A stretch of 54,779 nucleotides of DNA from Pseudomonas defluvii (GTDB taxonomy: Bacteria; Pseudomonadota; Gammaproteobacteria; Pseudomonadales; Pseudomonadaceae): the NCBI RefSeq assembly GCF_001695625.1, contig NZ_MBPN01000030.1:1-54779 (forward strand), in the 5' to 3' direction. The position numbers and the translations under genes are program-made. This document shows positions 1 to 8,298 of the stretch, piece by piece. The stretch's first letter is position 1. Every line of letters starts with the position of its first letter. The notes beneath the pieces are model-generated. The model was given only the letters and a program-made list of their open reading frames with translations. It was not told the origin of the DNA and searched no databases.

Positions 1-26
1 GCCAGCTCCAACAGAAAATGCAATCC

Positions 27-103
27 GTAGGAGCCGGGCTTGCCCGCGATGCAGACGCCGCGAACTCACGGACACCCCACCGAGGCCATCGCAGGCAAGT
101 CTG
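27..103. repeat. REP-like palindromic element (pair)
   Basis: Two inverted arms are visible: GGCTTGCCCGCGATG around 37-51 and CATCGCAGGCAAGTC around 87-101, which pair with two mismatches. The core GGCTTGCC/GGCAAG is typical of intergenic REP sequences in the P. putida/fluorescens group. It lies just downstream of the minus-strand piuB gene, and another short related piece (CCTGTGGGAGG) follows near 118. Such elements may act as transcript ends or gyrase sites; that role is inferred. Confidence 0.6.
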
Positions 104-157
104 CAACAAAACCCGAGCAGCCTGTGGGAGGTTTGCCAACGCCTGGGCCGTCAGGCG

Positions 158-2548
158 TCAGTAGACATCCCGCCGGTAACGCCCTTGCTCGATCAGGTGC
201 TCAACCTCGGCAGTGCCCAGCACTTCCTTCAGCACCGCATCGACCCCACTAGCCATGCCGTGCAGGCTACCGCACACATAAAGCAACGCCCCTTCGGCCA
301 GCCATTGGCGCAACTCTGCCGCCTGTTCGCGCAGGCGATCCTGTACGTAGACCTTTTCTGCCTGATCACGGGAGAACGCCAGGTCCAGGCGTGCCAGTTC
401 ACCCGTACGCAACCACCCTTGCAGCTCTTCCCGGCAGAGGAAGTCGTGTGCTTCGTTACGCTCGCCGAACAGCAACCAGTTACGCCGCTCGCCTGCTTCG
501 ATACGCGCTTTGAGCAGGCTGCGCAGGCCGGCCAACCCTGTGCCGTTGCCGATCAGAATCAGCGGTGCAGGCGTTGCCGGGAGGTGGAAGCCGCTGTTAC
601 GCCGCAGGCGCAGGTTGATTGGGCTGGCCAGCGGCGCGTGTTCGGTCAGCCAGCCTGACCCCAGGCCCAGTGCGCCATCAGGGTGTTGCTCCTGGCGCAC
701 GATCAACTCCAGCATGCCATCGCTGGCAATCGAGGCGATCGAGTACTCCCGGGGGCTGATCGCAGGGTTGTTCTGCGGCAGGATCTCTACCAGATCACCC
801 GCTTCCCAACGTGCCGGTTGTGCTGGCATCAGCCCGAGCAGGTACACGGCTGACCCTTGGCTTCCTGGGTTGAGCCGTTCGCGCCGGGTGAGCGTCCAGG
901 TTTCGAAGGCTGGTGCTTGCCAGTTACTGGCGACTGGGCTGCCGGTCAACTGTGCCAGTTGTTCTTGCCACTGCTGCAGGGCGTGTGGGTCGGCGTTATC
1001 CACTTCTACCGGGGCGAAGCGGGCTTTGGCCCCGCGTGTTCCCAGCCAGTCATGCAGGCGTTTGGCGAAACCGCAGAATTGCGTGTATTGACGGTCACCG
1101 AGGGCGAGCAGGGCATAGTCGAGTGAGCCCAGCGCCCAGGGCTGGCCGAGCACCTTGCGCTCGAACGTACGGGCGCTGTCCGGTGCTTCGCCGTCGCCAA
1201 AGGTACTCACCACGAACAGGGCCTTGTTCGCCTGGCGCAGGTCGGTTTCGCTCAAGTCAGCCAAGGCTCGCACGTTTACCGCAAAGCCCGCCGCCTGCAA
1301 CTGCCCGGCGCTTTGCCAGGCCAGTTGTTCGGCGAAACCGCTCTGGCTGGCAAAGCCCACCAACCAGCTGTTTTCACCCGATGCAGGCGTGGTCATACCG
1401 TTGCGTGCGACGCGGATCTGGCGTTTCTTGCGCCGACGGTCGAGGTACAGCAACCAGCCGGTGATGAAGAACAGTGGCATGCTCAGGCTGGCCAGCATCA
1501 TCAGGATGCGCCCGGTCAGGCCGAAGTAACTGCCGACGTGCAGGGCATAGACACTGGCCAGCAGTTGGGCCTTGAACGACTTGTCGGTGAAGCGTTCGTG
1601 TTTACGCACCTGACCGGTGGCAGGGTCGAGTGTCAGGGTGTTGAAGGCTCTTTCGTGATCGGCATTGTCAAGCAGGTAGAACAGGGTGGCCGGTTGCCCA
1701 CCAGCAGGTGGCAGGCGCAGGTTGTAGGTGCTCAGGCCTGGCCCGGCAGCCGTTTGCAGGCTGGACCAGATCGCATCGTAGTCAACCACCAGAGGCGGTG
1801 CGTTCTTGTCTGGTGCAGGTGGGCGGCCGCGGCCTTCACCGCGTTTGCGTTGCTCGCCCGCCACCGGCCCGTCGGCCAGCAGTTTGTTCAGGCCTTCGCG
1901 ATACCACTCGTAAGACCAGAACAGGCCCGTCAGTGCTGCGAGCAGGTAGAACACCAGGCACCAGGTGCCGGCAACCGCGTGCAGGTCCCAGTTGAAGGCG
2001 CGGCCTTTTTTCGCCCAGTCCAGGGTCAGCCAGTTACGCCAGTTCAGCGCCTGGCGCGGCCAGCGCAGGTAGAGGCCAGAAAGGCAGAAGAACACCAGCA
2101 TCAGGGTGCAGGCGCCGGTGATCTGCCGACCGGTGTCGCCGATGGCCAGGAATCGGTGCAGTTGCAGCATCAGGCCGAAAAAGTCCTGGCCACTGACATC
2201 GCCTTGCAGCGCGCCAGTGTATGGGTCGGCATAGCGCATTTCGCCTCGCCGCTCGCCAGGTGGCGGGGTGAAGAATACCCGCGCGGCGTTATCGGTGCGG
2301 GTATCGACCCAGAGCATGGCAACCTTGTCGCCGTGCTCGGCCTCTACCCGGCGTACCAGTTCAGCCGGCGGCAATACACCGCCTTCACGCACGTGAACCT
2401 TGAGGGCTTCGGGGTAGAACAGACGCAGCAGCTCATCCTGAAATGACACCGCTGCGCCGGTAATGCCCATCAGTGCGAGTACCAGGCCTGCGGTGATACC
2501 GAAGAACCAGTGCAGTTGAAACAGGTTTTTTTTCACCACATCGACCAC
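158..2548 (-). CDS. piuB: PepSY-TM / flavodoxin / FNR-like reductase fusion (PiuB-type, probable siderophore-iron reductase)
   Basis: A 796-residue inner-membrane flavoprotein. The N-terminal half is a PepSY-associated membrane domain with helices near residues 11-33, 140-162, 190-214 and 340-366 and conserved LHW/LHAVAG histidines suited to haem or metal. It is followed by a flavodoxin module ([20 protein letters not shown] near 395-530), then a ferredoxin-reductase-like FAD motif (REYS) and NAD(P) motif (IGNGTGLAG). Electrons would pass from NAD(P)H through FAD and FMN to the membrane. The neighbouring Fur-controlled receptor suggests the acceptor is ferric siderophore in the periplasm (inference). 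The start is uncertain: GTG at 2548, 2539 and 2536 are all possible, and AAGGTGG at 2551-2545 suits 2536 best. An 8-A run lies four to six codons in. A hairpin separates it from piuA, so it may have its own promoter. Confidence 0.85.
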   Translation of the reverse strand: MVDVVKKNLFQLHWFFGITAGLVLALMGITGAAVSFQDELLRLFYPEALKVHVREGGVLPPAELVRRVEAEHGDKVAMLWVDTRTDNAARVFFTPPPGERRGEMRYADPYTGALQGDVSGQDFFGLMLQLHRFLAIGDTGRQITGACTLMLVFFCLSGLYLRWPRQALNWRNWLTLDWAKKGRAFNWDLHAVAGTWCLVFYLLAALTGLFWSYEWYREGLNKLLADGPVAGEQRKRGEGRGRPPAPDKNAPPLVVDYDAIWSSLQTAAGPGLSTYNLRLPPAGGQPATLFYLLDNADHERAFNTLTLDPATGQVRKHERFTDKSFKAQLLASVYALHVGSYFGLTGRILMMLASLSMPLFFITGWLLYLDRRRKKRQIRVARNGMTTPASGENSWLVGFASQSGFAEQLAWQSAGQLQAAGFAVNVRALADLSETDLRQANKALFVVSTFGDGEAPDSARTFERKVLGQPWALGSLDYALLALGDRQYTQFCGFAKRLHDWLGTRGAKARFAPVEVDNADPHALQQWQEQLAQLTGSPVASNWQAPAFETWTLTRRERLNPGSQGSAVYLLGLMPAQPARWEAGDLVEILPQNNPAISPREYSIASIASDGMLELIVRQEQHPDGALGLGSGWLTEHAPLASPINLRLRRNSGFHLPATPAPLILIGNGTGLAGLRSLLKARIEAGERRNWLLFGERNEAHDFLCREELQGWLRTGELARLDLAFSRDQAEKVYVQDRLREQAAELRQWLAEGALLYVCGSLHGMASGVDAVLKEVLGTAEVEHLIEQGRYRRDVY

Positions 2549-2598
2549 CTTGTCTTGCTGTATACCTGTGCGGGGTATGCACGCTGTCGAGATACATA

Positions 2599-2632
2599 AA
2601 AGCCCCGCTCACTGAAGTGGGCGGGGCTTTGC
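2599..2632 (-). terminator. Rho-independent terminator after piuA
   Basis: AGCCCCGC and GCGGGGCT form an 8-bp GC-rich stem extended by the TCACT/AGTG(G) inner bases. Read on the minus strand it is followed by TTTTAT. It lies 12 bases beyond the piuA stop codon and separates piuA from piuB. Confidence 0.8.
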
Positions 2633-2643
2633 GTTGAACTGCC

Positions 2644-4896
2644 TTAGAAGTGGAAGTTCGCGCTCATCAATGCGGTACGCCCTGCTGCGACATGAGCGTA
2701 ATGGGTTTGGAATACCTGATCGAAGTAGCGCTTGTCGGTCAGGTTCTGCACGTTCAGTTGCAGGTCCACGTTTTTGGTCAGGCGATAGGTTGCCATCGCG
2801 TCATAACGCCAGTAGGAAGGCACTTCTACCGAGTTGGCCTCATCACCGAAGCGCGAGTCGACAAAGGTTGCACCGGCACCAACGGTCAGTTTCGGAACGA
2901 TGTCGTAGGTCGACCAGAAGGTGAAGTTGTTACGTGGCGTGCTCGGCATGTGATTGCCTTCGTTCGCGGCGGTAGAGGTCTTCACTATCTCGCTTTCCAT
3001 GTAGGTGTAGCCACCATAGACCTTCCACTTCGACGAAAGGTTGCCCGAGTAGGTGAGCTCGACGCCTTGGACACGTTGCTCGCCATCAAGCACTTGGTAG
3101 GTGGCGTTGTCCGGATCGGTGACGCGGGCGTTGGTCTTGTCGGTGCGGAACAGGGCTGCTGTCAGCGACAAGTTCTCGTCGAAGAAATCCCACTTGGTGC
3201 CTACTTCATAGTTGCGGTTACGTTCCGGCTCGAGGTTGCCATTGGCTGCTGTCAGCTCCAGACCACCGTTACCGCTGGTTTCACCCGAAGGGTTGCTTGA
3301 GGTCGACCAGGCGGCATAGATGCTGCCGTTGGGCAGCGGCTTGTAGACCACGCCAAGTTGGTAGTTCCAGAGGTGGGCGTTGTTCTCGCGGGAGAAGCTA
3401 CCCGCAGGGGTCGTGCGGCCTGCCGTTGCGTAACCGCTTGACTTGGTTTGGTAGTCGTCATATCGAAGACCCAGGTTCAGCGACCATTGTTCGTTGAATT
3501 TCAGGGTGTCGAAGACATATGCCGCACTGGTTTTGGTGTTTGTGTCGGTATACGCCGGGCTGTCGGTAATGGTTCCTGACCAGCTGTCATCAGGCGATGG
3601 ATCATACAGGCTGGTGCAGTCACCCGAGGCTAGCAGGGCAGGGCTGCATGTGGTGCTTTTTCCCGCATCAGAGGTAATGACGTAGCCACGGTTATGGGTG
3701 TCGGCATAGGAAAACTCCAGGCCGGTGACCATGCTGTGCTCAATAAATCCAGTATTGAATTTGGCGCTCAGGTCGGTCTGGTTGACCCAGCCTTTTGAGG
3801 TCGAGTTGCGGTTTTTGGTCGAGCGATAGACCAGGCCGTTGGCCACGTTGCCTTTACTGTCGTCAGGGTTGGTAACGATATAGTCGAGCGTGGAGCGCGA
3901 CATGCGGAAGCTGTTGGACAGTGTCAGGTTCTCATTCAGATCGTGTTCGATCTTGATGGTCCCGCTGTCGTTGCTGCTCTTGCGGTAGTCGCGATCATTT
4001 AAACCGTAGAAGTTGTCGCGATCGACGTTTGCGGGCTTGTCGACGTTGTACTTGCTGCGGTTTGCACTCTTGGTCAGTGGAATGCCGTAGTCCGGCATAT
4101 CATCTGTATCCAGGTGGTAGTAGCCGACGCTGACGCGGGTATCGGTACCCAGGCCGAAGGCAAAGGAAGGTGCGACCCCCCAGCGGCTTACGTCGACATC
4201 GTCACGCCCGGCAACGTTGGCCTCATGCTTCATGAGGTTCAGGCGAAATGCCGAGGTGTCGGTCAGCTGCTTGTTAAGGTCCAGGGTGGTGCGCTTGGTT
4301 TGGTCCGAGCCCCAGGTAAATCCACCGTTATAGGCATCGCCAAGTTTGGCACTTTTAGTCACCAGGTTCAGGCTGCCACCGGTGGAACCGGCGCCAGTGA
4401 ACGCTGAACCAGGGCCCTTGCTGACTTCTACCGATTCGATGTTGAAGATTTCTCGGCTTTGCGAGGCGACATCGCGCATACCGTCGACAAATACGTCGCT
4501 CTCTGCGTTGAAGCCGCGAATGATCGGGCGGTCGCCTGCTGGGTTACCGCCTTCACCTGCACCAAAGGTGATCCCTGGGGTTGTGCGCAAGGCGTCGGCC
4601 AGGCTGGTTGCGCCTGTATCACGGATCACTTGTTGCGGAATAACGGTCACGCTTTTAGGCGTTTCTCGTAGTGGGGCAGTGTATTTCTTTGAGGTTGCTG
4701 TGTCGGTCTTGTAAGAGGTTTCATCCTGCACGCTGTTGATGCTGGTGGCATCCAGAGCAATCGCCCCATCGTTGGCCGGTGCAGCTTCGGCAGCGTACGC
4801 TATGTGCGCAGTAGAGGTGGCGGTAATGGCCACACCGATGGCAGAAGCGAGCAAGCGTGGTGAACTGACAGCGGTTGGCACGTAGTGGCGCGACAT
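2644..4896 (-). CDS. piuA: TonB-dependent siderophore receptor (PiuA/Fiu-like)
   Basis: Outer-membrane receptor of 750 residues with a signal peptide (MSRHYVPTAVSSPRLLAS...AYAAEA), a plug domain (PKSVTVIPQQVIRDTGATSLADALRTTPG, continuing to GPGSAFTGAGSTGG) and a C-terminal beta-barrel ending in aromatic F (NFHF), as expected for barrel assembly. A Cys pair (TTCSPALLASGDC) in an extracellular loop is also seen in Fiu-type receptors. Synteny with piuC, piuB and speC matches the P. aeruginosa piuA locus, whose product takes up catechol-type siderophores and siderophore-linked beta-lactams (known for that family). The start chosen is the ATG at 4896, which has GGGAGGGG just upstream; a longer reading to 4959 would add 21 residues without function. 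A Fur-box-like site lies at 4959-4977. Confidence 0.93.
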   Translation of the reverse strand: MSRHYVPTAVSSPRLLASAIGVAITATSTAHIAYAAEAAPANDGAIALDATSINSVQDETSYKTDTATSKKYTAPLRETPKSVTVIPQQVIRDTGATSLADALRTTPGITFGAGEGGNPAGDRPIIRGFNAESDVFVDGMRDVASQSREIFNIESVEVSKGPGSAFTGAGSTGGSLNLVTKSAKLGDAYNGGFTWGSDQTKRTTLDLNKQLTDTSAFRLNLMKHEANVAGRDDVDVSRWGVAPSFAFGLGTDTRVSVGYYHLDTDDMPDYGIPLTKSANRSKYNVDKPANVDRDNFYGLNDRDYRKSSNDSGTIKIEHDLNENLTLSNSFRMSRSTLDYIVTNPDDSKGNVANGLVYRSTKNRNSTSKGWVNQTDLSAKFNTGFIEHSMVTGLEFSYADTHNRGYVITSDAGKSTTCSPALLASGDCTSLYDPSPDDSWSGTITDSPAYTDTNTKTSAAYVFDTLKFNEQWSLNLGLRYDDYQTKSSGYATAGRTTPAGSFSRENNAHLWNYQLGVVYKPLPNGSIYAAWSTSSNPSGETSGNGGLELTAANGNLEPERNRNYEVGTKWDFFDENLSLTAALFRTDKTNARVTDPDNATYQVLDGEQRVQGVELTYSGNLSSKWKVYGGYTYMESEIVKTSTAANEGNHMPSTPRNNFTFWSTYDIVPKLTVGAGATFVDSRFGDEANSVEVPSYWRYDAMATYRLTKNVDLQLNVQNLTDKRYFDQVFQTHYAHVAAGRTALMSANFHF

Positions 4897-4958
4897 TGTT
4901 ATGACCCCTCCCAAGGTTTCAAGGCCGCGAAATGTAATGTAAATACATACGACTATCA

Positions 4959-4977
4959 ATTGAGAAGAATTGTTATT
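4959..4977. promoter_or_regulatory. Candidate Fur box for piuA
   Basis: ATTGAGAAGAATTGTTATT matches the inverted 19-bp Pseudomonas Fur pattern AATGAGAATNATTATCATT at about 14 of 18 informative positions. It lies about 65 bases upstream of the piuA start, where a repressor would cover the promoter. Confidence 0.55.
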
Positions 4978-5065
4978 CGTGTTGAATTTACAATCTTTAC
5001 ATTTTCATCCTGTGTTTTTTGCGGGCTCATTCGTCTTGGCAAGCGCTAAGGGCTTGTAGTGATGC

Positions 5066-5084
5066 AATAAGAATCAATATCATT
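5066..5084. promoter_or_regulatory. Candidate Fur box for piuC
   Basis: The reverse complement, AATGATATTGATTCTTATT, matches the Pseudomonas Fur pattern AATGATAATNATTCTCATT at all but two positions. It sits about 30 bases before the chosen piuC start, and its position argues against the more upstream start codons at 5083/5086. Confidence 0.65.
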
Positions 5085-5115
5085 GATGTCTCTTACGGCC
5101 TTAGGTATCCGCGCC

Positions 5116-5796
5116 ATGCTTTTACACATTCCTGGTCTGTTTACGCGCGAGGAAGTGCTGCGTATTCGTGAGGCGCTGGAGCAGGCCGATTGGGCTGACG
5201 GCAAGATCACGGCGGGTTACCAGTCGGCCAAGGCCAAGCACAACCTCCAGTTGCCCGAGGGCCATCCATTGGCCAAGGAGATTGGCGCGGCCATGCTTGA
5301 GCGCTTGTGGGCCAACCCCCGTTTCATGTCTGCGGCCTTGCCCTTCAAGGTCTTCCCGCCGCTGGTCAACTGCTACCGCGAAGGCGGCAACTTTGGTTTT
5401 CATATCGACAATGCCGTTCGCCAGCCCCGTGGCAGTCACGAGCGGGTGCGTACCGATCTGTCTTCGACGCTGTTCTTCAGTGAACCTGAGGAGTACGACG
5501 GCGGTGAGCTCGAAATTCAGGACACCTACGGACTGCAGCGGGTCAAGCTGGCGGCTGGCGATATGGTGTTGTACCCGGGGACGAGCCTGCACAAGGTCAA
5601 CCCGGTCACTCGCGGCGCGCGTTATGCGGCGTTTTTCTGGACCCAGAGCATGATCCGCGAAGACAGCCAGCGTACGCTGTTGTTCGAGATGGACAACGCA
5701 ATTCAGCAGCTGACTGCCGACGTTCCCGATCATCCATCACTGATTCAGTTGACGGGGACGTACCACAACCTGCTGCGTCGCTGGGCCGAGGTCTGA
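5116..5796 (+). CDS. piuC: PKHD-type Fe(II)/2-oxoglutarate hydroxylase PiuC
   Basis: A 226-residue cytoplasmic dioxygenase of the PKHD/YbiX family. The iron-binding HxD (GFHIDNAV), the distal His (SLHKVNPV) and the 2-oxoglutarate-binding Arg ([11 protein letters not shown]) are all present in order. The family N-terminus ([14 protein letters not shown]) fixes the start at the ATG at 5116; TTG 5083 and ATG 5086 overlap the Fur-like site and have no Shine-Dalgarno sequence. It is transcribed divergently from the siderophore receptor and is known as an iron-regulated companion of PiuA, though its substrate is not established. The Sel1-repeat gene begins 3 bases after its stop, so the two are very likely cotranscribed. 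Confidence 0.92.
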   Translation: MLLHIPGLFTREEVLRIREALEQADWADGKITAGYQSAKAKHNLQLPEGHPLAKEIGAAMLERLWANPRFMSAALPFKVFPPLVNCYREGGNFGFHIDNAVRQPRGSHERVRTDLSSTLFFSEPEEYDGGELEIQDTYGLQRVKLAAGDMVLYPGTSLHKVNPVTRGARYAAFFWTQSMIREDSQRTLLFEMDNAIQQLTADVPDHPSLIQLTGTYHNLLRRWAEV

Positions 5797-5799
5797 CGC

Positions 5800-6558
5800 A
5801 TGGCCTTTCACCTACGCCGTGAAGAAGTGCTCGACGGCGATCAACTGGGCCAGATGCTTGAAGAAAGCCCGGCCAAGGCGGCCCAAGCGCTGTTGATGGC
5901 CGCGGGGCAGGGGATCGTCGAGGCTCAGTTGCTGCTGGGGCAGATACTCCTGGACGGGCGCGGTATCGAGCGCGATCCGGCGTTGGCCCGGCGCTGGTTT
6001 GCCATTGCTGCCAATCAGGGCAGTGCCATGGCGCATAACATGCTCGGGCGTTGTCTGGAGCATGGCTGGGGGGGCGAGGTGGATGTTGTCGAAGCCTCTC
6101 GCCGTTACCGCCTCGCGGCAGAGGCCGGGCTTGATTGGGGGCTGTACAACTATGCCAACCTGTTGGCCACGGGGCGTGGTGTCGCGATAGATCCTGGTGC
6201 GGCACTGCGCTGTTATCGGCAAGCCGCTGAGCAAGGGCATGCGAAATCCATGAACCTGTTGGGGCGCTACCTTGAGGAGGGTGTGCATTGCCCGGCCGAT
6301 GTGTCGGCGGCACACGACTGGTATCGACGCTCGGCTGAAGGCGGGGACTTTCGTGGGCAGTTCAGCCACGCCGGGGTCTTGGCGGCGCGGGGGCAGGTCG
6401 AGCAGGCGCTGGGCTGGTTGCGTCAGGCGCTGGTTGCGGGGAATGCAAATTTTCTGACGGTTGCTGCCGCTGCGTTGGAGCAGGCGACACAGCCCGAGAT
6501 TCGAGCCATGGCGCTGGCCTATCGCACTCGGCTTGGCGAGCTTGGCGTGATGCTGTAA
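5800..6558 (+). CDS. Sel1/TPR-like repeat protein
   Basis: A 252-residue soluble protein composed mainly of Sel1-like repeats: successive units of roughly 36 residues (EAQLLLGQILLDGRGIERD, SAMAHNMLGRCLEHGWGG, WGLYNYANLLATGRGVAID, AKSMNLLGRYLEEGV, RGQFSHAGVLAARG). No signal peptide or membrane helix is visible. Sel1 repeats form alpha-solenoids for protein-protein contact, so a scaffold or partner role is inferred; no catalytic residues are seen. It starts 3 bases after piuC and ends before a REP-like palindrome, so it belongs to the iron-regulated transcript. Confidence 0.85.
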   Translation: MAFHLRREEVLDGDQLGQMLEESPAKAAQALLMAAGQGIVEAQLLLGQILLDGRGIERDPALARRWFAIAANQGSAMAHNMLGRCLEHGWGGEVDVVEASRRYRLAAEAGLDWGLYNYANLLATGRGVAIDPGAALRCYRQAAEQGHAKSMNLLGRYLEEGVHCPADVSAAHDWYRRSAEGGDFRGQFSHAGVLAARGQVEQALGWLRQALVAGNANFLTVAAAALEQATQPEIRAMALAYRTRLGELGVML

Positions 6559-6562
6559 AGCA

Positions 6563-6617
6563 ATCGCCGGCAAGGCCGGTTCCTGCAACCGCTGCAGGAG
6601 CCGAGCGTGCCGGCGAT
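6563..6617. repeat. REP-like palindrome between convergent genes
   Basis: The 25-base arms 6563-6587 (ATCGCCGGCAAGGCCGGTTC...) and 6593-6617 (TGCAGGAGCCGAGCGTGCCG...) pair with three mismatches around a 5-base loop. It lies between the convergent Sel1-repeat gene and speC and could serve as a two-way transcript end. Confidence 0.7.
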
Positions 6618-6630
6618 AAGGTTCAGCCGT

Positions 6631-7794
6631 TTACAGGTAGTACGCTTTCAGCGGCGGGAAGCCGTTGAACTCTACCGCGCTGTAGCTGGTGGTGTAGGCG
6701 CCGGTCGACAGCCAGTACAGGCGGTCACCGATAGCCAGGTTCAGTGGCAGGCCGTACTTGTAGTGCTCGTACATGATGTCGGCGCTATCGCAGGTTGGGC
6801 CGGCGATCACGACTTCTTCCATCTCGCCTTTTTTCTCGGTCCAGATCGGGAACTTGATGGACTCGTCCATGGTTTCGATCAGGCCGGAGAATTTGCCCAC
6901 GTCGGTGTAGACCCAACGCTCAACCGCGGTACGCGATTTGCGGGCGACCAGCACCACTTCGCTGACCAGAATACCGGCGTTGGCAATCAGCGAGCGGCCA
7001 GGCTCAAGGATGATTTCTGGCAGGTCGTCACCGAAGTCTTCCCTCAGGAAGCGGATGATTTCCTCGGCGTAGGTTTCCAGGCTGTTGGTACGGGTGATGT
7101 AGTTGGCCGGGAAGCCGCCACCCATGTTAATCAGCTTCAGTTCGATGCCGTCTTCGTCTTTCAGACGCTCGAAGATCACTTTGACCTTGGCGATGGCCGC
7201 GTCCCAGACGCTGATGTCGCGCTGTTGCGAACCCACATGGAAGGAGATGCCGTAAGGCACCAGGCCCAGGTCGCGGGCGAGGATCAGCAGGTCCATGGCC
7301 ATGTCGGTCTGGCAACCGAACTTGCGCGACAACGGCCAGTCAGCGGTGGTCGAACCTTCGGTCAGGATACGCACGTAGACTTTCGAGCCCGGTGCGGCCT
7401 TGGCGATGTTGCGCAGGTCGGCTTCGGAGTCGGTGGCATACAGGCGCACGCCCTTCTCGTAGAAGTAGCGGATGTCCTTGGATTTCTTGATGGTGTTGCC
7501 ATAGCTGATGCGGTCTGGGGTGACACCGCGGCCCAGCACTTTGTCGAGCTCGTAGATCGAGGCGATGTCAAAGCTCGAACCCTTGTCGCGCAGCAGATCG
7601 ATGATTTCGACCGCCGGGTTGGCCTTGACCGCGTAGTAGACCTTGGCGAATTCGAAGCCAGCACGCAGGTCGTCATAGGCCTGGCTGATCATCTGGGTGT
7701 CGATAAGTACGAACGGGGTTTCTTGCTTGTCGGCGAACGCCTTCATTTTTTGAAAGGTTTCGCGCGCGAAGTAGTCTTCGACCTGAATCGACAT
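6631..7794 (-). CDS. speC: Ornithine/lysine decarboxylase, PLP fold type III
   Basis: Cytoplasmic PLP enzyme of 387 residues making putrescine from ornithine (lysine may also be used by this family). The PLP lysine is K57 in YYAVKANP; the glycine-rich phosphate-binding loop (GGGFPAN), the EPGRS motif and the substrate-side Cys335 in GPTCDSAD are all present. The length is that of the eukaryote-like fold III decarboxylases common in Pseudomonas, not the larger E. coli SpeC. The start is the ATG at 7794, with GGAG 8 bases upstream and the N-terminus MSIQVEDYF; the open frame extends to 7887 but the extra residues look unlike protein. A FliA-like promoter candidate lies about 200 bases upstream, leaving a long leader. 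It is convergent with the Sel1-repeat gene. Confidence 0.93.
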   Translation of the reverse strand: MSIQVEDYFARETFQKMKAFADKQETPFVLIDTQMISQAYDDLRAGFEFAKVYYAVKANPAVEIIDLLRDKGSSFDIASIYELDKVLGRGVTPDRISYGNTIKKSKDIRYFYEKGVRLYATDSEADLRNIAKAAPGSKVYVRILTEGSTTADWPLSRKFGCQTDMAMDLLILARDLGLVPYGISFHVGSQQRDISVWDAAIAKVKVIFERLKDEDGIELKLINMGGGFPANYITRTNSLETYAEEIIRFLREDFGDDLPEIILEPGRSLIANAGILVSEVVLVARKSRTAVERWVYTDVGKFSGLIETMDESIKFPIWTEKKGEMEEVVIAGPTCDSADIMYEHYKYGLPLNLAIGDRLYWLSTGAYTTSYSAVEFNGFPPLKAYYL

Positions 7795-7992
7795 GCTTAG
7801 GGACTCCATGGGCAAACTAAAAAAATAAGTGGCTGCAGCTGAGCGCCCTCCGTATCCCCACTTTGGTTCGCCTACTTCCCAAGGCATGTCGCCGAAAGCA
7901 AAAAGGTCAACCGTGCGGTGAAAAAGGCGCTACGGGTGACCTTGCTGTCTCGTCGTCAGTACTTGAGCCGGATGGATCGTTTCCAGCATGGA

Positions 7993-8019
7993 CGCTCGGC
8001 GCGAACTTTAGGACTTGAG
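7993..8019 (-). promoter_or_regulatory. Candidate sigma-28 (FliA) promoter facing speC
   Basis: On the minus strand the sequence reads CTCAAGT, then 12 bases (CCTAAAGTTCGC), then GCCGAGCG. The Pseudomonas FliA pattern is TCAAGT-N12-GCCGATA, so the -35 element and spacer fit exactly and five of seven -10 bases match. It would give speC a leader of roughly 190 bases. The match is by eye only. Confidence 0.35.
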
Positions 8020-8234
8020 GGGTTCAAGATCAACAAAAAATGTCGCGTTTTTGCACACGTCTGTCGCCCGGCGTTGCGCAGTCTCTTTGTAACCGAGCCG
8101 CATGACAGCTGGATGTCTTTGAAAACAGTCCACATCGGCTCATGCCAAGGCCATTGCTGCGGCCGTTGTACCGGGGCTTGGCCGCCGTACGATCGCCGTG
8201 TGTGAGCCTGCCGCGGCCGTTGGGAGTCTCGACT

Positions 8235-8262
8235 TTGGTCCACCGGCAAGTTCGGGTATAAT
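8235..8262 (+). promoter_or_regulatory. Sigma-70 promoter of prfC
   Basis: A perfect -10 TATAAT at 8257-8262 follows a weak -35 TTGGTC at 8235-8240 with a 16-base spacer. Transcription would begin about 30 bases before the prfC ATG at 8299. Confidence 0.6.
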
Positions 8263-8298
8263 TTTGGCCCTTTTGAATCCCCAGTCAGGCGATTTCCC

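Larger units (their letters stand above)
7795..8298. other. 504-bp divergent spacer between speC and prfC
   Basis: No convincing gene was seen; the 95-codon plus-strand open frame at 7918-8205 has no Shine-Dalgarno sequence and an unnatural Cys/His/Arg-rich composition. The spacer holds the prfC promoter near 8235-8262 and a FliA-like sequence facing speC at 7993-8019. The roughly 190-base leader this would give speC contains no obvious riboswitch fold that I can identify. Confidence 0.5.

Noticed and set aside
1313..2446. A 377-codon plus-strand open frame opposite piuB
   Set aside because: It lies wholly inside the piuB frame and its translation has no recognisable fold.
7918..8205. A 95-codon plus-strand frame upstream of prfC
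   Set aside because: It has no ribosome site, a Cys/His/Arg-rich composition, and overlaps the promoter region of speC.
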